Assembly: GCA_052170555.1 (NCBI GenBank)
Contig: JBQNAI010000012.1
Location: 1-55,874 of the forward strand
Source: Scybalousia_A sp052170555
GTDB lineage: Bacteria > Bacteroidota > Bacteroidia > Bacteroidales > P3
Reading direction: 5' to 3'
DNA: 55,874 nt
The position numbers and the translations under genes are program-made. Under the pieces are notes generated by a model that saw only the letters and a program-made list of their open reading frames with translations, was not told where the DNA came from and searched no databases. Below are positions 27,113 through 35,900 of the stretch, one piece after another (positions within the stretch are counted from its first letter, which is position 1; each line of letters begins with the position of its first letter).

Positions 27113-28042
27113 TTATTTAATCTTATCTGTATAACCAAGTATAGATGCAATCAATGCTTGACGCACATACATTCCGTTTTGTGCTTGTTGGAAATAATAA
27201 GCGTAAGGAGTAGCATCTACGTCCATTGCAATTTCATTAACTCGTGGTAAGGGGTGTAATACTTTCATATTGTTTTTACATCCTTTTAATGTCGCAGCAG
27301 TCATAATGTAGGCATTCTTCACTTTTTCATATTCCAATTGGTCTGGGAATCTTTCTTTTTGAATACGTGTCATATATATAATGTCAGCAAATGGTACAAC
27401 ATCTTCCAATTTGTCATATTCAAAATATTTCAATCTAGATTTACGAGCATAGTCTTTCATATGATCAGGCATAACTAACGATTGAGGCGACACAAAATGA
27501 AATTCAGCATTAAAATTACTCATTGCTTGTACCAACGAATGTACTGTACGACCATATTTCAAATCTCCGACCATTGCTATCTTCAAATTGGATAGCGTTC
27601 CTTGTGTTTTGCGAATGGAATATAGGTCCAACATACATTGTGTAGGATGTTGATTGGCTCCGTCTCCGGCATTGATCAAAGGAACGGGTGATACTTCGGA
27701 TGCATAACGAGAGGCACCGTCTTTGTAATGTCTCATTACAATGATATCCGTGTATGATGATACCATCTTTATAGTATCATGCAAGCTTTCTCCTTTTTGT
27801 AATGAAGTGGCACTCGGATTAGAAAATCCTATGACACGTGCTCCTAAACGATTTGCCGCCGTCTCAAAACTTAAACGTGTTCTTGTCGAAGGTTCAAAGA
27901 ATAAAGAACCGACAACTTTATTTGTTAAAACAGGCTGGTTGGGGTTCTTTTCAAACTTTTCAGCCAGATCCAATACGGTTAGGAAATCATCTTTAGAATA
28001 GTCCGTAATGGAAATTAGGTTTTTGCCTTTAAGATTTGTCAT
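27113..28042 (-). CDS. pyrB: Aspartate carbamoyltransferase catalytic chain
   Basis: PyrB joins aspartate and carbamoyl phosphate, the committed step of pyrimidine synthesis. The 309-residue protein shows the carbamoyl-phosphate loop FFEPSTRTRLSFETA (about residues 48-62), the 80s loop with LQKGESLHDTIK, the HPTQCMLDLYSI region (about 131-142), the MVGDLKYGRTVHS aspartate-domain motif and HPLPRVNEI near residue 262. Length and motifs are complete. It is the first gene of the pyrBI pair, and a 180-base leader with a short ORF and hairpin precedes it. Confidence 0.97.
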   Translation of the reverse strand: MTNLKGKNLISITDYSKDDFLTVLDLAEKFEKNPNQPVLTNKVVGSLFFEPSTRTRLSFETAANRLGARVIGFSNPSATSLQKGESLHDTIKMVSSYTDIIVMRHYKDGASRYASEVSPVPLINAGDGANQHPTQCMLDLYSIRKTQGTLSNLKIAMVGDLKYGRTVHSLVQAMSNFNAEFHFVSPQSLVMPDHMKDYARKSRLKYFEYDKLEDVVPFADIIYMTRIQKERFPDQLEYEKVKNAYIMTAATLKGCKNNMKVLHPLPRVNEIAMDVDATPYAYYFQQAQNGMYVRQALIASILGYTDKIK

Positions 28043-28090
28043 GATTTAATTTGTTTTGATATTTTTGTTTACATTAAAATCCACCATATA

Positions 28091-28120
28091 AAAAAACGGC
28101 TTCTCATTAAAAGAAACCGT
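28091..28120 (-). terminator. Candidate attenuator hairpin before pyrB
   Basis: On the minus strand ACGGTTTCT (28112-28120) pairs with AGAAGCCGT (28096-28104), with one A-C mismatch and a 7-base loop, and a run of six T follows directly (28091-28096). This is a Rho-independent terminator placed between the promoter and pyrB, 7 bases after the stop of a 29-codon leader ORF. Premature termination here would control pyrBI. Confidence 0.7.
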
Positions 28121-28127
28121 CTACAAT

Positions 28128-28217
28128 TCAAAAAATAACCTTACTTTGAGAATCCTTATAAATCTCACTGTAATCTGTTATTGCATCGTCTGTCAATATT
28201 CCTCTAAGATCTTCCAT
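28128..28217 (-). CDS. Putative pyrBI leader peptide (29 residues)
   Basis: A short ORF starting with ATG at 28217-28215 and ending with TGA at 28130-28128. It begins MEDLRGILTDD, is acidic in its first half and ends SQSKVIF, where the last codons ATT TTT TGA form a T-rich (in RNA, U-rich) stretch just before the attenuator hairpin. Leader ORF, U-rich stretch and terminator in this order are the layout of the E. coli pyrBI attenuator, in which low UTP stalls polymerase and lets the ribosome catch up and block the hairpin. The ATG is only 8 bases after the -7 box, so the transcript may be leaderless. The function is inferred from arrangement only. Confidence 0.5.
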   Translation of the reverse strand: MEDLRGILTDDAITDYSEIYKDSQSKVIF

Positions 28218-28225
28218 AAATGACT

Positions 28226-28258
28226 GCAAAGGTACAAAAAAAAATGTTTTTTTATCAA
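28226..28258 (-). promoter_or_regulatory. Promoter of the pyrBI unit
   Basis: On the minus strand TTG (28256-28258), 21 bases, then TACCTTTGC (28226-28234). It drives the leader ORF and, past the attenuator, pyrB and pyrI. Confidence 0.65.
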
Positions 28259-28293
28259 ATTAAACAAAAAAATGTTAATTTTTTTATCTTCTC

Positions 28294-29274
28294 TTAATTA
28301 ATTTGTACTTGTTTCAATATCTTGGCTTTTTTTAAATCAGTTTGAGCTTCTTTGGTTTTACCTAATTTTTCGTATGTTTTACCTCTGTTATACCATGCTT
28401 CATAAAAATTACTATCGACTCTAATTGCTTTACTAAAACAATCAAGAGCAGTGTTATAATCCTTTTTGTACTGATAATTAATCCAGCCAACATTATGTAT
28501 AGCATCAGCATAATCAGGTTTGATTTTTAGGATTTGCCCGTACATGTCTAATGCCTGTTGTTGTGCATCGTGTTCTTGATAAAATAAGGCCAAAGCATAC
28601 ATAGCATGAATATTTTTAGGATTTATTTTGATGGTGCTTTTTAGATAGTCAACAGCTATTCCATCACCTTTTATAGCATATAAAAGACCTAGTTCTTCAA
28701 ATGGCTCTTCGTAATCACTTTTCAATTCTATTGCCTTTTTGTAATCCCTTATCGCTTTGATAGTATCACCTGTTTCTTTCATTACCCATCCTCGCATAAA
28801 ATAAGCATTAGCATTGATCTTATCTAAGTCAATTACACGTTTTATACTTTCAAGACATCGTTTGTAATCTTTCAAATCAAGATTCAATTCTGCAATCTTC
28901 AAATGTGCTTCAACCGATTTGTCATTTATTTTTATCGCCTCTTGTAGAGAGTTAAAAGCAAGAGTTATTTCGCCTCTTGAAAAGAATATATCTGCCTCAA
29001 AGATATAGTATTTTATCTCTTTTTTATTTAGCTCTATTGATCTTTGTACATTGAATAAAGCTTCTTTTGTGTTACCCATAGAGTAAAATACCAAACCTCT
29101 TTGATAATACAAATTATCATTGTTAGGAGATTTTTTGATTTTGGCATCATATAACTTGATCTTCTCTTCATTTGATAGTTTGGAAACATCCAATTGTTCT
29201 TCATTCTTACCACATGAGATAGAAGCTATTAAAATAAGAAAAATAGCCAATATTTTGAATTTTCCAGTATTCAT
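28294..29274 (-). CDS. TPR-repeat lipoprotein
   Basis: A 326-residue protein with a lipoprotein signal (MNTGKFKILAIFLILIASIS followed by the lipobox Cys), then about eight tetratricopeptide repeats from residue 35 to the end (recognisable units such as DNLYYQRGLVFYSMGNTKEA, NAYFMRGWVMKETGDTIKA, ADAIHNVGWINYQYKKDYNT and FYEAWYNRGKTYEKLGKTKE). It is probably an anchored scaffold in the outer or inner membrane; the partner is not evident. A longer in-frame ATG would run back through the tRNA-Pro gene and lose the lipobox, so the start at 29274 is chosen. It begins 34 bases after tRNA-Pro on the same strand and may be read from the tRNA promoter. Confidence 0.85.
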   Translation of the reverse strand: MNTGKFKILAIFLILIASISCGKNEEQLDVSKLSNEEKIKLYDAKIKKSPNNDNLYYQRGLVFYSMGNTKEALFNVQRSIELNKKEIKYYIFEADIFFSRGEITLAFNSLQEAIKINDKSVEAHLKIAELNLDLKDYKRCLESIKRVIDLDKINANAYFMRGWVMKETGDTIKAIRDYKKAIELKSDYEEPFEELGLLYAIKGDGIAVDYLKSTIKINPKNIHAMYALALFYQEHDAQQQALDMYGQILKIKPDYADAIHNVGWINYQYKKDYNTALDCFSKAIRVDSNFYEAWYNRGKTYEKLGKTKEAQTDLKKAKILKQVQIN

Positions 29275-29308
29275 TTCTATGATATAAACAATATGCTTAC
29301 AAAAACAG

Positions 29309-29381
29309 TCGGGATGACCTGACTCGAACAGGCGACCACTTCGTCCCGAACGAAGTACGCTACCAACTGCGCTACATCCCG
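29309..29381 (-). tRNA. tRNA-Pro (anticodon CGG)
   Basis: On the minus strand the acceptor CGGGATG pairs with CATCCCG, the anticodon stem CTTCG/CGAAG encloses TTCGGGA (anticodon CGG), the T arm is CCTG TTCGAGT CAGG and the discriminator is A. CCA is not encoded. Confidence 0.93.
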
Positions 29382-29391
29382 ATTTCACTTT

Positions 29392-29422
29392 GCAAAAGTA
29401 CGACTTTTTTTTTAATATACAA
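29392..29422 (-). promoter_or_regulatory. Promoter of tRNA-Pro
   Basis: On the minus strand TTG (29420-29422), 19 bases, then TACTTTTGC (29392-29400), 10 bases before the mature tRNA. Confidence 0.7.
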
Positions 29423-29776
29423 TAGGATAAATAAATTTTGTTCTACTTGGACATATGATATTGTTTTTCTAATAAAAAATATTATCTCATGGGGAAAAGG
29501 AATGTTTTTATTTTCCTTGTTACACTAAATTCTATAAATTTTACTTGAAAAAAATAATCGGTTTTTGCATTTAATGTAAATAAAATGCTAAATAATAGTA
29601 GTGCTTATAATATCGAGACGATATATTTGGATAAAGCCTGAGAACGAACAGTTGGATTTTCATATATTTTACAATAATATTTATGAAATATGATGTAAAT
29701 TTGCATAGAAAAAGATGGATGTGGTGATAGTTGCAGAAATGTTGGAAAAAAAGGATTTTGTGTAAATTGTATTATT
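29423..29776. other. Gene-free stretch before the symporter gene
   Basis: About 350 bases between the tRNA-Pro promoter and the sodium:solute symporter. It contains a TAAATTTGC box at 29696-29704 that could be the symporter promoter. Nothing else recognised. Confidence 0.55.
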
Positions 29777-31222
29777 ATGGAATTGACAGTTTTTATCGTT
29801 TTTGTTACATATACATTGCTATTGTTTGGAGTTACTTATATTACTTCACGTAAAGCAGATAGTAAAGCATTTTTTCAAGGTAATAAGAAATCACCCTGGT
29901 TTGTTGTTGCTTATGGAATGATAGGTGCATCTTTGAGTGGTGTAACATTTATGAGTGTTCCTGGTTGGGTAAACGATAGAATGTTTACTTACATGTTAAT
30001 GGTTTTCGGATATTTTTTAGGATATTTGGTTATTTCTTTTGTTTTGATGCCGATATATTACAGATTGAATCTTGTGAGTATTTATACTTATTTAGGAAAT
30101 CGTTACGGTAAATATTCTCACCGAACAGGAAGTTTCTTTTTTATACTATCTCGGTGTTTAGGTGCAAGTTTAAGGATGTTTATTGTGATTATCGTATTAT
30201 TCAATTCTGTATTCAAATCATGGGGATTGCCATTTGAGATAACTGTTGTTTTATTTCTTGTTTTAATATTGCTATTCACGATAAAGGGCGGTATAAAGAC
30301 TATTGTATGGACGGATACTTTGCAAACAACTTTTATGTTAGTTGCGTTAGTAATGTGTTTTATTATGGTAAGCTATGAACTTGGCTTTTCTTTTGGAGGA
30401 ATGTTTAAAAAAATTGTCCATTCTGATTATTTCACATTCATAGAAACGAACTCAATGAGTAGAAATTGTTGGTGGAAACAATTGCTTGGTGGTGCATTTA
30501 TATGTATTGCAATGACAGGATTAGACCAAGAGATGATGCAAAAGAATCTTAGCTGTAAGGATATAAAAAGTGCAAAAAAAAATATGATAACTTTTTCTCT
30601 TATTTTGTTTGTTGTCAATTTTTTATTCTTACTTTTAGGTAGTGCCTTGTATATTTACAAATATCAAAATGGAATAGAATCCAGTGGAGACGCTCTTTTT
30701 CCGGATATTGCCATAAATTATTTGCCTCCTATTGCTTCCATCATATTTATAGTTGGACTTATATCTGCCCTTTTCCCTAGTGCAGATGGTGCTTTGACGT
30801 CTTTAACAACTTCTTTTTGTATTGATTTTCTTAATTTTGAAAGAGAAGATAATAAATCTGAAAGGACTAAAACACGTATTCGTCATACTGTACATATCTG
30901 TTTTGCTTTGCTATTTGTTATGATAATAATATATTACTATCACAATCAAAATGAACATTTAATTGATATTTTATATCAAGTAGCTAGTATAACATACGGT
31001 CCTCTACTGGGATTGTTTTTCTTTGGTATGACAAGCAAGAGAATGGTTAGAGATAAATTAGTTCCTGTTGTTTGTATTATTGCTCCTATAACATGTTTTG
31101 TTTTGAATAATAATGCAGAGCAATGGTTCAATTATTCATTTGATTTTGAACTGTTGTTACTTAATGGACTTTTAACTTTTCTCGGTTTGTTTATCATTAG
31201 TAAAAGGAAGGTAGATCATTAA
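29777..31222 (+). CDS. Sodium:solute symporter (SSS family)
   Basis: A 481-residue inner-membrane protein with about 13 hydrophobic helices in the LeuT fold order typical of the SSS family. The first helix and loop (TSRKADSKAFFQGNKKSPWF), the second helix with GMIGASLSGVTFMSVPGW (sodium-site region) and the later SIIFIVGLISALFPSADGAL fit the family, as does WTDTLQTTFMLVALVM. It imports an unknown organic solute with sodium. It stands alone, preceded by a TAAATTTGC box and followed by about 190 bases of spacer. Confidence 0.9.
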   Translation: MELTVFIVFVTYTLLLFGVTYITSRKADSKAFFQGNKKSPWFVVAYGMIGASLSGVTFMSVPGWVNDRMFTYMLMVFGYFLGYLVISFVLMPIYYRLNLVSIYTYLGNRYGKYSHRTGSFFFILSRCLGASLRMFIVIIVLFNSVFKSWGLPFEITVVLFLVLILLFTIKGGIKTIVWTDTLQTTFMLVALVMCFIMVSYELGFSFGGMFKKIVHSDYFTFIETNSMSRNCWWKQLLGGAFICIAMTGLDQEMMQKNLSCKDIKSAKKNMITFSLILFVVNFLFLLLGSALYIYKYQNGIESSGDALFPDIAINYLPPIASIIFIVGLISALFPSADGALTSLTTSFCIDFLNFEREDNKSERTKTRIRHTVHICFALLFVMIIIYYYHNQNEHLIDILYQVASITYGPLLGLFFFGMTSKRMVRDKLVPVVCIIAPITCFVLNNNAEQWFNYSFDFELLLLNGLLTFLGLFIISKRKVDH

Positions 31223-31414
31223 TGTATGGTACTTGAAGGAATAATTAATTGTTTTTCCACACTTATTGTCATGAATTATCAAATAGTGAGTTTGGTAAAT
31301 ATTGATAGTAATAAAAAGAAATTTGCAGGATGAAAAAATAGCTTAAGAAATAGAATTAATAAAATATAAGTAGAATGTTTTACAAGTAGAAAATAAAAGA
31401 AATAACGAGGAAGT

Positions 31415-31840
31415 ATGAAAAACAAGAATAGAATAGAAATGGCAGAGACCTACCATAAGAAGAGATTTAATTGTGCCCAGTCGGTGGTCATGGCCTTTGC
31501 TGACCTATATGGAATAGATGAAAAAATCATGGCTAGAATATCTTGTGCTTTTGGCGGAGGTATAGGAAGTCAAAGACTAACCTGTGGAGCTGTTTTGGGT
31601 ATGTGTATGCTTATAGGGTTAGAAGAAGGTAACGAAGATTCCAATGATACGGAGAAAAAGAAACGCTGTTATGAACAAACACAGATATTGTGCTCAAAAT
31701 TCAGCAAAGAGTACGGAAGTATGGAATGTAAGGACATTATAGGTGTGGTCCCTTGCAATGAAAAAGTAAAACTTGCTGCTAAAATATTTAATGAATATCT
31801 TATTGGTAAGGGGAAAGATTGTGATATGGCAAGTAAATAA
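31415..31840 (+). CDS. C_GCAxxG_C_C family probable redox protein
   Basis: A 141-residue protein with the family's cysteine layout: FNCAQSVVMAF near residue 18-28, then SCAFGGGIGSQ, LTCGAVLGMCMLIGL (the GCAxxG-like core, here CGAVLG), and later C residues in ECKDIIGVVPC. The family is described as a small, probably redox-active or metal-binding protein, common in anaerobes; no precise reaction is established. The start ATG at 31415 lies after GAGGAAGT. It has its own spacer on both sides, and a palindromic repeat begins at its stop codon. Confidence 0.88.
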   Translation: MKNKNRIEMAETYHKKRFNCAQSVVMAFADLYGIDEKIMARISCAFGGGIGSQRLTCGAVLGMCMLIGLEEGNEDSNDTEKKKRCYEQTQILCSKFSKEYGSMECKDIIGVVPCNEKVKLAAKIFNEYLIGKGKDCDMASK

Positions 31841-31903
31841 ATTGAAGTGTGAGATTGGTGTATCAAATACTGACATTGATTGATTAACCTCACACTTTAA
31901 TCG
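31841..31903. repeat. Imperfect palindromic repeat, GTGTGA type
   Basis: ATTGAAGTGTGAGATTG at 31841-31857 faces TTAACCTCACACTTTAAT (31884-31901) across a 26-base loop. Both arms are diverged copies of the ATTAAAGTGTGAGATTA unit. It lies immediately after the preceding stop codon. Confidence 0.65.
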
Positions 31904-32092
31904 TATAGAAAAAGAGCTTTAATTTACATTTTTTGACGCTCATGGAATTGTATATCGGATAAAGTATTGGAATCACAAGTAATAGGAGGTAATCAAAAGT
32001 AAAAATCTCCACCATTTAATAGGAAAATTTGTTAATATTTTATATTAAATTTTAAGGTGTTACTCTCCGTAAGTAAGGCTGTATAAGGACGG

Positions 32093-32175
32093 GACACCTG
32101 GGACACCTATTTCTAGAAACTTTATATTTTTTTTCAAAAAAAATTAATTTTACCAAAATAGGTGACCTAGGTGTC
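32093..32175. repeat. G+C-richer inverted repeat with tandem GGGACACCT
   Basis: GACACCTGGGACACCTATTT (32093-32112) and AAATAGGTGACCTAGGTGTC (32156-32175) match as reverse complements at 18 of 20 positions across a 43-base A/T-rich loop. The left arm is part of two tandem GGGACACCT copies (32091-32108). The arms stand out by composition from the surrounding desert. They could be the ends or remains of a mobile element or an operator; no transposase is present. Confidence 0.7.
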
Positions 32176-32460
32176 TGGATTGTTAGGTAATTTGTTGTAT
32201 TATAGAGTATTTGTATAAGATTCTCTGCATCACCTTTTCTTTTTTGTGGGGGAACAGTCACAATAAAAATATAATTTGATAAATTGTTTCAATGTGTTAG
32301 ATAGATTTTAGATACATAATGTTGGAATATTTGGGGAATGTATTAACTTTTTTCAATACTTGTCAGACAATATAGGAGTACTTTTTTTATTGTGTTGTAG
32401 TAAATACTTTCTAGTGTTAGTATACCTTGTTATAAAACTATAAATAAGTCTAATGAAAGC

Positions 32461-32697
32461 ATGGTCTTGCGGTTTCTAAAGGGATTTAACGACTATTTTC
32501 ATAAATATGATGTACAAAAATGTTTTTTCGTATGGAAATGGTACAGTTCTAAACAATCTAGAGTGAGATTGCAAGTACGAAAAAATATATTATTGGTGAG
32601 TAGAGATATGTTTCTCAAATCTATAGATAAAGATATTGAAGAACTTAGAATTATAGGAATATTTCTTTATTTGGCTTTGACAAATAATATTTCATAA
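32461..32697 (+). CDS. Doubtful small ORF
   Basis: A 78-codon frame with a Lys/Arg-rich centre (SSKQSRVRLQVRKN) and a hydrophobic end. No family recognised, no promoter box or operon partner. It may be a remnant. Confidence 0.2.
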   Translation: MVLRFLKGFNDYFHKYDVQKCFFVWKWYSSKQSRVRLQVRKNILLVSRDMFLKSIDKDIEELRIIGIFLYLALTNNIS

Positions 32698-33125
32698 TTT
32701 ATACATTGGGGGAAGATAAGACTATACGAGATGTATTTGATAAAGTTATATCAAATGGTTTATGGTACTATAATTTTGTAATAGATATGATACGAAACAA
32801 TATAGATAGAAGAGTGTGGGGATTTGGAATTTGTTACTAATACAAGGCATAGGAGAGATAAGAAATCGTTCGGTTAATGTCATATATAATATTATTTTTT
32901 TAGCGGAAAAGTAAGTTTAATAAAAAGTAGATTGTCATTGAAATAAAGAAAGATGATTACGGTTTAATAAGTTTTTAACTATATGCGAACATACAAGTTC
33001 TACGATGGGAAGTTAGATAGGTGGAATCAATTGACAAGAATGGAAGAATGTCAATAGTTAGTTTTCATTCATAGAAGACAATGTTTGAATAAACATTGTA
33101 AGAGAAAAGATAGGTAGATAGATAA

Positions 33126-34343
33126 TTATTCAAAACGTAGATTTTTAACGATGGATATCTTTGTTATTGATCTCGTAGGAATAAGCATGCAAAACATACA
33201 AATAACAAATATTCCTAAGTCTATAAGGATGAAGTGTAAAGGATTAATGTTAATGGGAACACTTGTTATATAATAACTTTGCGGATTTAAATGGATAAGA
33301 TGTGTATATTTCTGTATTAGTTCAAGAGTTATTGCTAAAATATTACCATACAATAAACCTTTTAATGTGGTATAACCGGCCTTATAAAGAAATATTGTGA
33401 TTATTGAATTGTTTGAGGCTCCGAAAGATTTTAACGTTCCAATCATTTTTTTACTTTCAAAAATCATTATAAGGATTACACTGGATAGAGCAACGATGAT
33501 GACTAACATCATTACAATTATGATCATTATTACGTTGCTGTCAAGAAGATTTAACCACGAAAAAAGATTTGGTTCAATATCTGTTATTGTTTGAACGGTT
33601 AAGTGGTGAGGAAGTCTATTGTATATATACTCAGCTGATGATTGCAGAAGAGAAAAATCTTTGATTGCAACTTCATAAGATGAAAAACTAGTGTCAGTAA
33701 AAGAGAATAAATTCTGTAAAATGCTGGCATCGCAGATTAAAAATCTGTCATCATAATCACCTAATCCTGTATTGTAAATTCCTGAAACATAAAAATTTTT
33801 ACTTCTGTAAGAATCATTGATATAAAAATAAATCTTTATTTTGTCATTTATGCTAAGATTCATTTTGTCTGCAATGCTTTTGGAAACAATGACCTCTTGC
33901 TTGGAATTTTTATTAAGATGAGGCATATTACCTTTAACTAATGCTTCATAGAAGAAAGTTGTATCATAGGAAGATGTTATACCTTTGAGAATGATAGCAT
34001 GAAAACTACTCTCTTTTATGATTACGGCAGATTTGTTTAATACTGGAGTTATGAATTTTATGTTTTGGTTGTCTGAGAGTGATTTTACATTGCTATCACT
34101 AATATATATGGGTGTATCAGAATACAATGAAGAAGATGTAAAAGGAATAATTTGAATGTGGGAGCCGAATCCCGTTATTTTATCTTTAATGCTATTTTTG
34201 AACCCAGTTAGTACACTTATTGATATAAGCATTACAGCAACAGATAGAGACACTGAAACTATGGCAATCCTTAGTATACGATTGGCAGATGTCGTATTTT
34301 CTGACTTGATTAGTCGTTTAGATATGAAAAACTCAAAACTCAT
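33126..34343 (-). CDS. LolC/LolE-type ABC transporter permease
   Basis: A 405-residue inner-membrane protein with the FtsX/MacB-type layout: one N-terminal helix (ILRIAIVSVSLSVAVMLISISVLTG, about residues 23-47), a large periplasmic domain (about 50-260) and three C-terminal helices (about 270-300, 315-345 and 365-390). The start MSFEFFISKRLI with SENTTSANRILRIAIVSV resembles the lipoprotein-releasing LolC/E family of Bacteroidetes. It would extract outer-membrane-destined lipoproteins from the inner membrane together with a LolD-type ATPase, which is not in this window. It is divergent from the carbamate kinase gene. Confidence 0.85.
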   Translation of the reverse strand: MSFEFFISKRLIKSENTTSANRILRIAIVSVSLSVAVMLISISVLTGFKNSIKDKITGFGSHIQIIPFTSSSLYSDTPIYISDSNVKSLSDNQNIKFITPVLNKSAVIIKESSFHAIILKGITSSYDTTFFYEALVKGNMPHLNKNSKQEVIVSKSIADKMNLSINDKIKIYFYINDSYRSKNFYVSGIYNTGLGDYDDRFLICDASILQNLFSFTDTSFSSYEVAIKDFSLLQSSAEYIYNRLPHHLTVQTITDIEPNLFSWLNLLDSNVIMIIIVMMLVIIVALSSVILIMIFESKKMIGTLKSFGASNNSIITIFLYKAGYTTLKGLLYGNILAITLELIQKYTHLIHLNPQSYYITSVPININPLHFILIDLGIFVICMFCMLIPTRSITKISIVKNLRFE

Positions 34344-34406
34344 ATTTTCTCATTGGTATGATAATTGGATTAACGCAAATTGAACAAAAATATTTTAAGT
34401 AAAAGA

Positions 34407-34437
34407 TTGTCAGTAGAAAAGTTTTCTTTATCTTTGC
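34407..34437 (+). promoter_or_regulatory. Promoter of the carbamate kinase gene
   Basis: TTG at 34407-34409, 19 bases, then TATCTTTGC at 34429-34437, followed by the start codon 19 bases later. Confidence 0.7.
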
Positions 34438-34456
34438 AGCTTCTTAAAAGAGATAT

Positions 34457-35398
34457 ATGGAGATGAAAAGATTAGCACTGGTAGCTTTGGGAGGAAATGC
34501 TTTATTGAGGAGCGAACAAAAGGGTACATATGAAGAACAAATATCCAATGTAAAGCAAACTTGTGAGCAAATAGGTAGATTATTGTCAGATCATAATGTA
34601 GTTATTGCACACGGAAATGGACCTCAAGTGGGAAATATTCTTTTGCAGAATGAAGCTGGTAAGGAAAAATTTCAGGTAGAAGATATGCCATTGGATTACT
34701 GTGTGGCACAGACTCAAGGATCTATTGGATATTTGATAGATATGTGTATGCGTAATGTAATTAGACAAATGAATATTACGTGTAACGTTGTTACATTGCT
34801 AACTCAGGTTACAGTGGATGCAAATGATAGCGGGTTTTATAATCCAACTAAACCTGTAGGACCTTATTATACAAAAGAAAATGCAGAAGAATATGCCAAA
34901 AATACTGGAGCCAAATTCAAAGAGGACGCAAAGTCAAGAGGATGGCGTAAGGTCGTGGCGTCTCCTACACCTTTGAAAATTGAGAATGTGGATTTGGTTA
35001 AACGGTTGGCACAAAATGGAGATATTGTAGTCACTGTTGGTGGTGGAGGTATTCCTGTCGTAGAACAAGACGGACAAATTAAAGGAGTGGAAGCTGTTAT
35101 TGACAAAGATTTAGCTAGTGCCGTTACTGCTGTAGCTATTGGGGCTGATGAATTTTATATTTTGACAGATGTCTCAAAAGTTTATATCAATTTTCAAAAG
35201 GAAAACGAACAGGCGTTGGACGTTTTGACTGTCCAACAAGCTGAAGAATTATTAGCAAATGGCCAGTTTGGGGAAGGAAGTATGGCTCCCAAGATACGAG
35301 CAGCAATTTATTTTGTTAAAAACGGAGGGAAGGAGTGTATCATTACAGAGGCTAATAAATTGAAAGATTCGATGTGTGGTACGAGAATTGTAAAATAA
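34457..35398 (+). CDS. arcC: Carbamate kinase
   Basis: The enzyme interconverts carbamoyl phosphate plus ADP with carbamate plus ATP. The 313-residue product shows the amino-acid-kinase fold motifs of the family: LVALGGNALL at the start, VVIAHGNGPQVGNILLQNE (about residues 48-66), MPLDYCVAQTQGSIGYL, GWRKVVASPTPLKI, IVVTVGGGGIPVV and VIDKDLASAVTA, then FGEGSMAPKIRAAIYFV near the end. Length is typical. Met at 34457 or the Met two codons later could be the start. Arginine deiminase and ornithine carbamoyltransferase genes are not adjacent, so its physiological direction is open. Confidence 0.95.
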   Translation: MEMKRLALVALGGNALLRSEQKGTYEEQISNVKQTCEQIGRLLSDHNVVIAHGNGPQVGNILLQNEAGKEKFQVEDMPLDYCVAQTQGSIGYLIDMCMRNVIRQMNITCNVVTLLTQVTVDANDSGFYNPTKPVGPYYTKENAEEYAKNTGAKFKEDAKSRGWRKVVASPTPLKIENVDLVKRLAQNGDIVVTVGGGGIPVVEQDGQIKGVEAVIDKDLASAVTAVAIGADEFYILTDVSKVYINFQKENEQALDVLTVQQAEELLANGQFGEGSMAPKIRAAIYFVKNGGKECIITEANKLKDSMCGTRIVK

Positions 35399-35430
35399 TT
35401 CTGTTTCTTTATGGTTTAAGAATTTTAAAA

Positions 35431-35458
35431 AAGAACTACATCTACGAGTGTAGTTCTT
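35431..35458 (+). terminator. Terminator after arcC
   Basis: Perfect 10-bp stem AAGAACTACA / TGTAGTTCTT with an 8-base loop, followed by TTTTATTTG, 32 bases after the stop of the carbamate kinase gene. Confidence 0.85.
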
Positions 35459-35547
35459 TTTATTTGATAGAACAATAAAAATATGGTAAGAGTATAGAAG
35501 GAGTAATTTTTTTTAGTTACTTGTTTATTGTTATTTATTCTTGACTG

Positions 35548-35900
35548 CAAGAGGTAGTGTGGAATGATATATTCGCTACAACAAAAATATTAGAGTTGGA
35601 TTTCTGTAAGAATATTTATGAATTTATTGAAGATTGGGATGAGAATTTCTTGGGACAGATGTCTTTAAGAAAAACAGGTAAATTACTAATGGGTTTGTAT
35701 TAACAGCACTACTTAGAACAATACACTGATATGGTATTGACCTATCATGTTTGGTGAGTCACAAAAGAAAGTTTAGTTCTCTTTGTGTCTTTTATTTGGC
35801 TCGGACTTAGGGCAAAAAATACTTTTGATTAGATTGTAGACTGTTATAATGTAATCTTGGAATGTTTCTCTGTCGTAGATAAATTTTTTTACGCAATACT
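35548..35900 (+). pseudogene. Possible decayed ORF
   Basis: One plus-strand frame reads protein-like text of 51 codons (containing ILELDFCKNIYEFIEDWDEN and FLGQMSLRKTGKLLMGLY) to a TAA near 35700, then continues in the same frame with further stops (QHYLEQYTDMVLTYHVW and onward). There is no start codon and no family that I recognise. The composition of the first part, with acidic and aromatic residues, is unlike the rest of this desert. It may be a remnant or chance. Confidence 0.3.

Larger units (their letters stand above)
31904..33125. other. Long A+T-rich desert with an inverted repeat
   Basis: About 1.2 kb with no convincing gene. It holds a 20-base inverted repeat at 32093-32175 (listed separately) and an open frame of 78 codons at 32461-32697 whose product I do not recognise and rate as doubtful. 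Confidence 0.55.

Noticed and set aside
32052..32261. A 69-codon minus-strand frame across the inverted repeat
   Set aside because: The frame contains both arms of the repeat (text such as RCPRCPV is just the repeat translated); no gene features.
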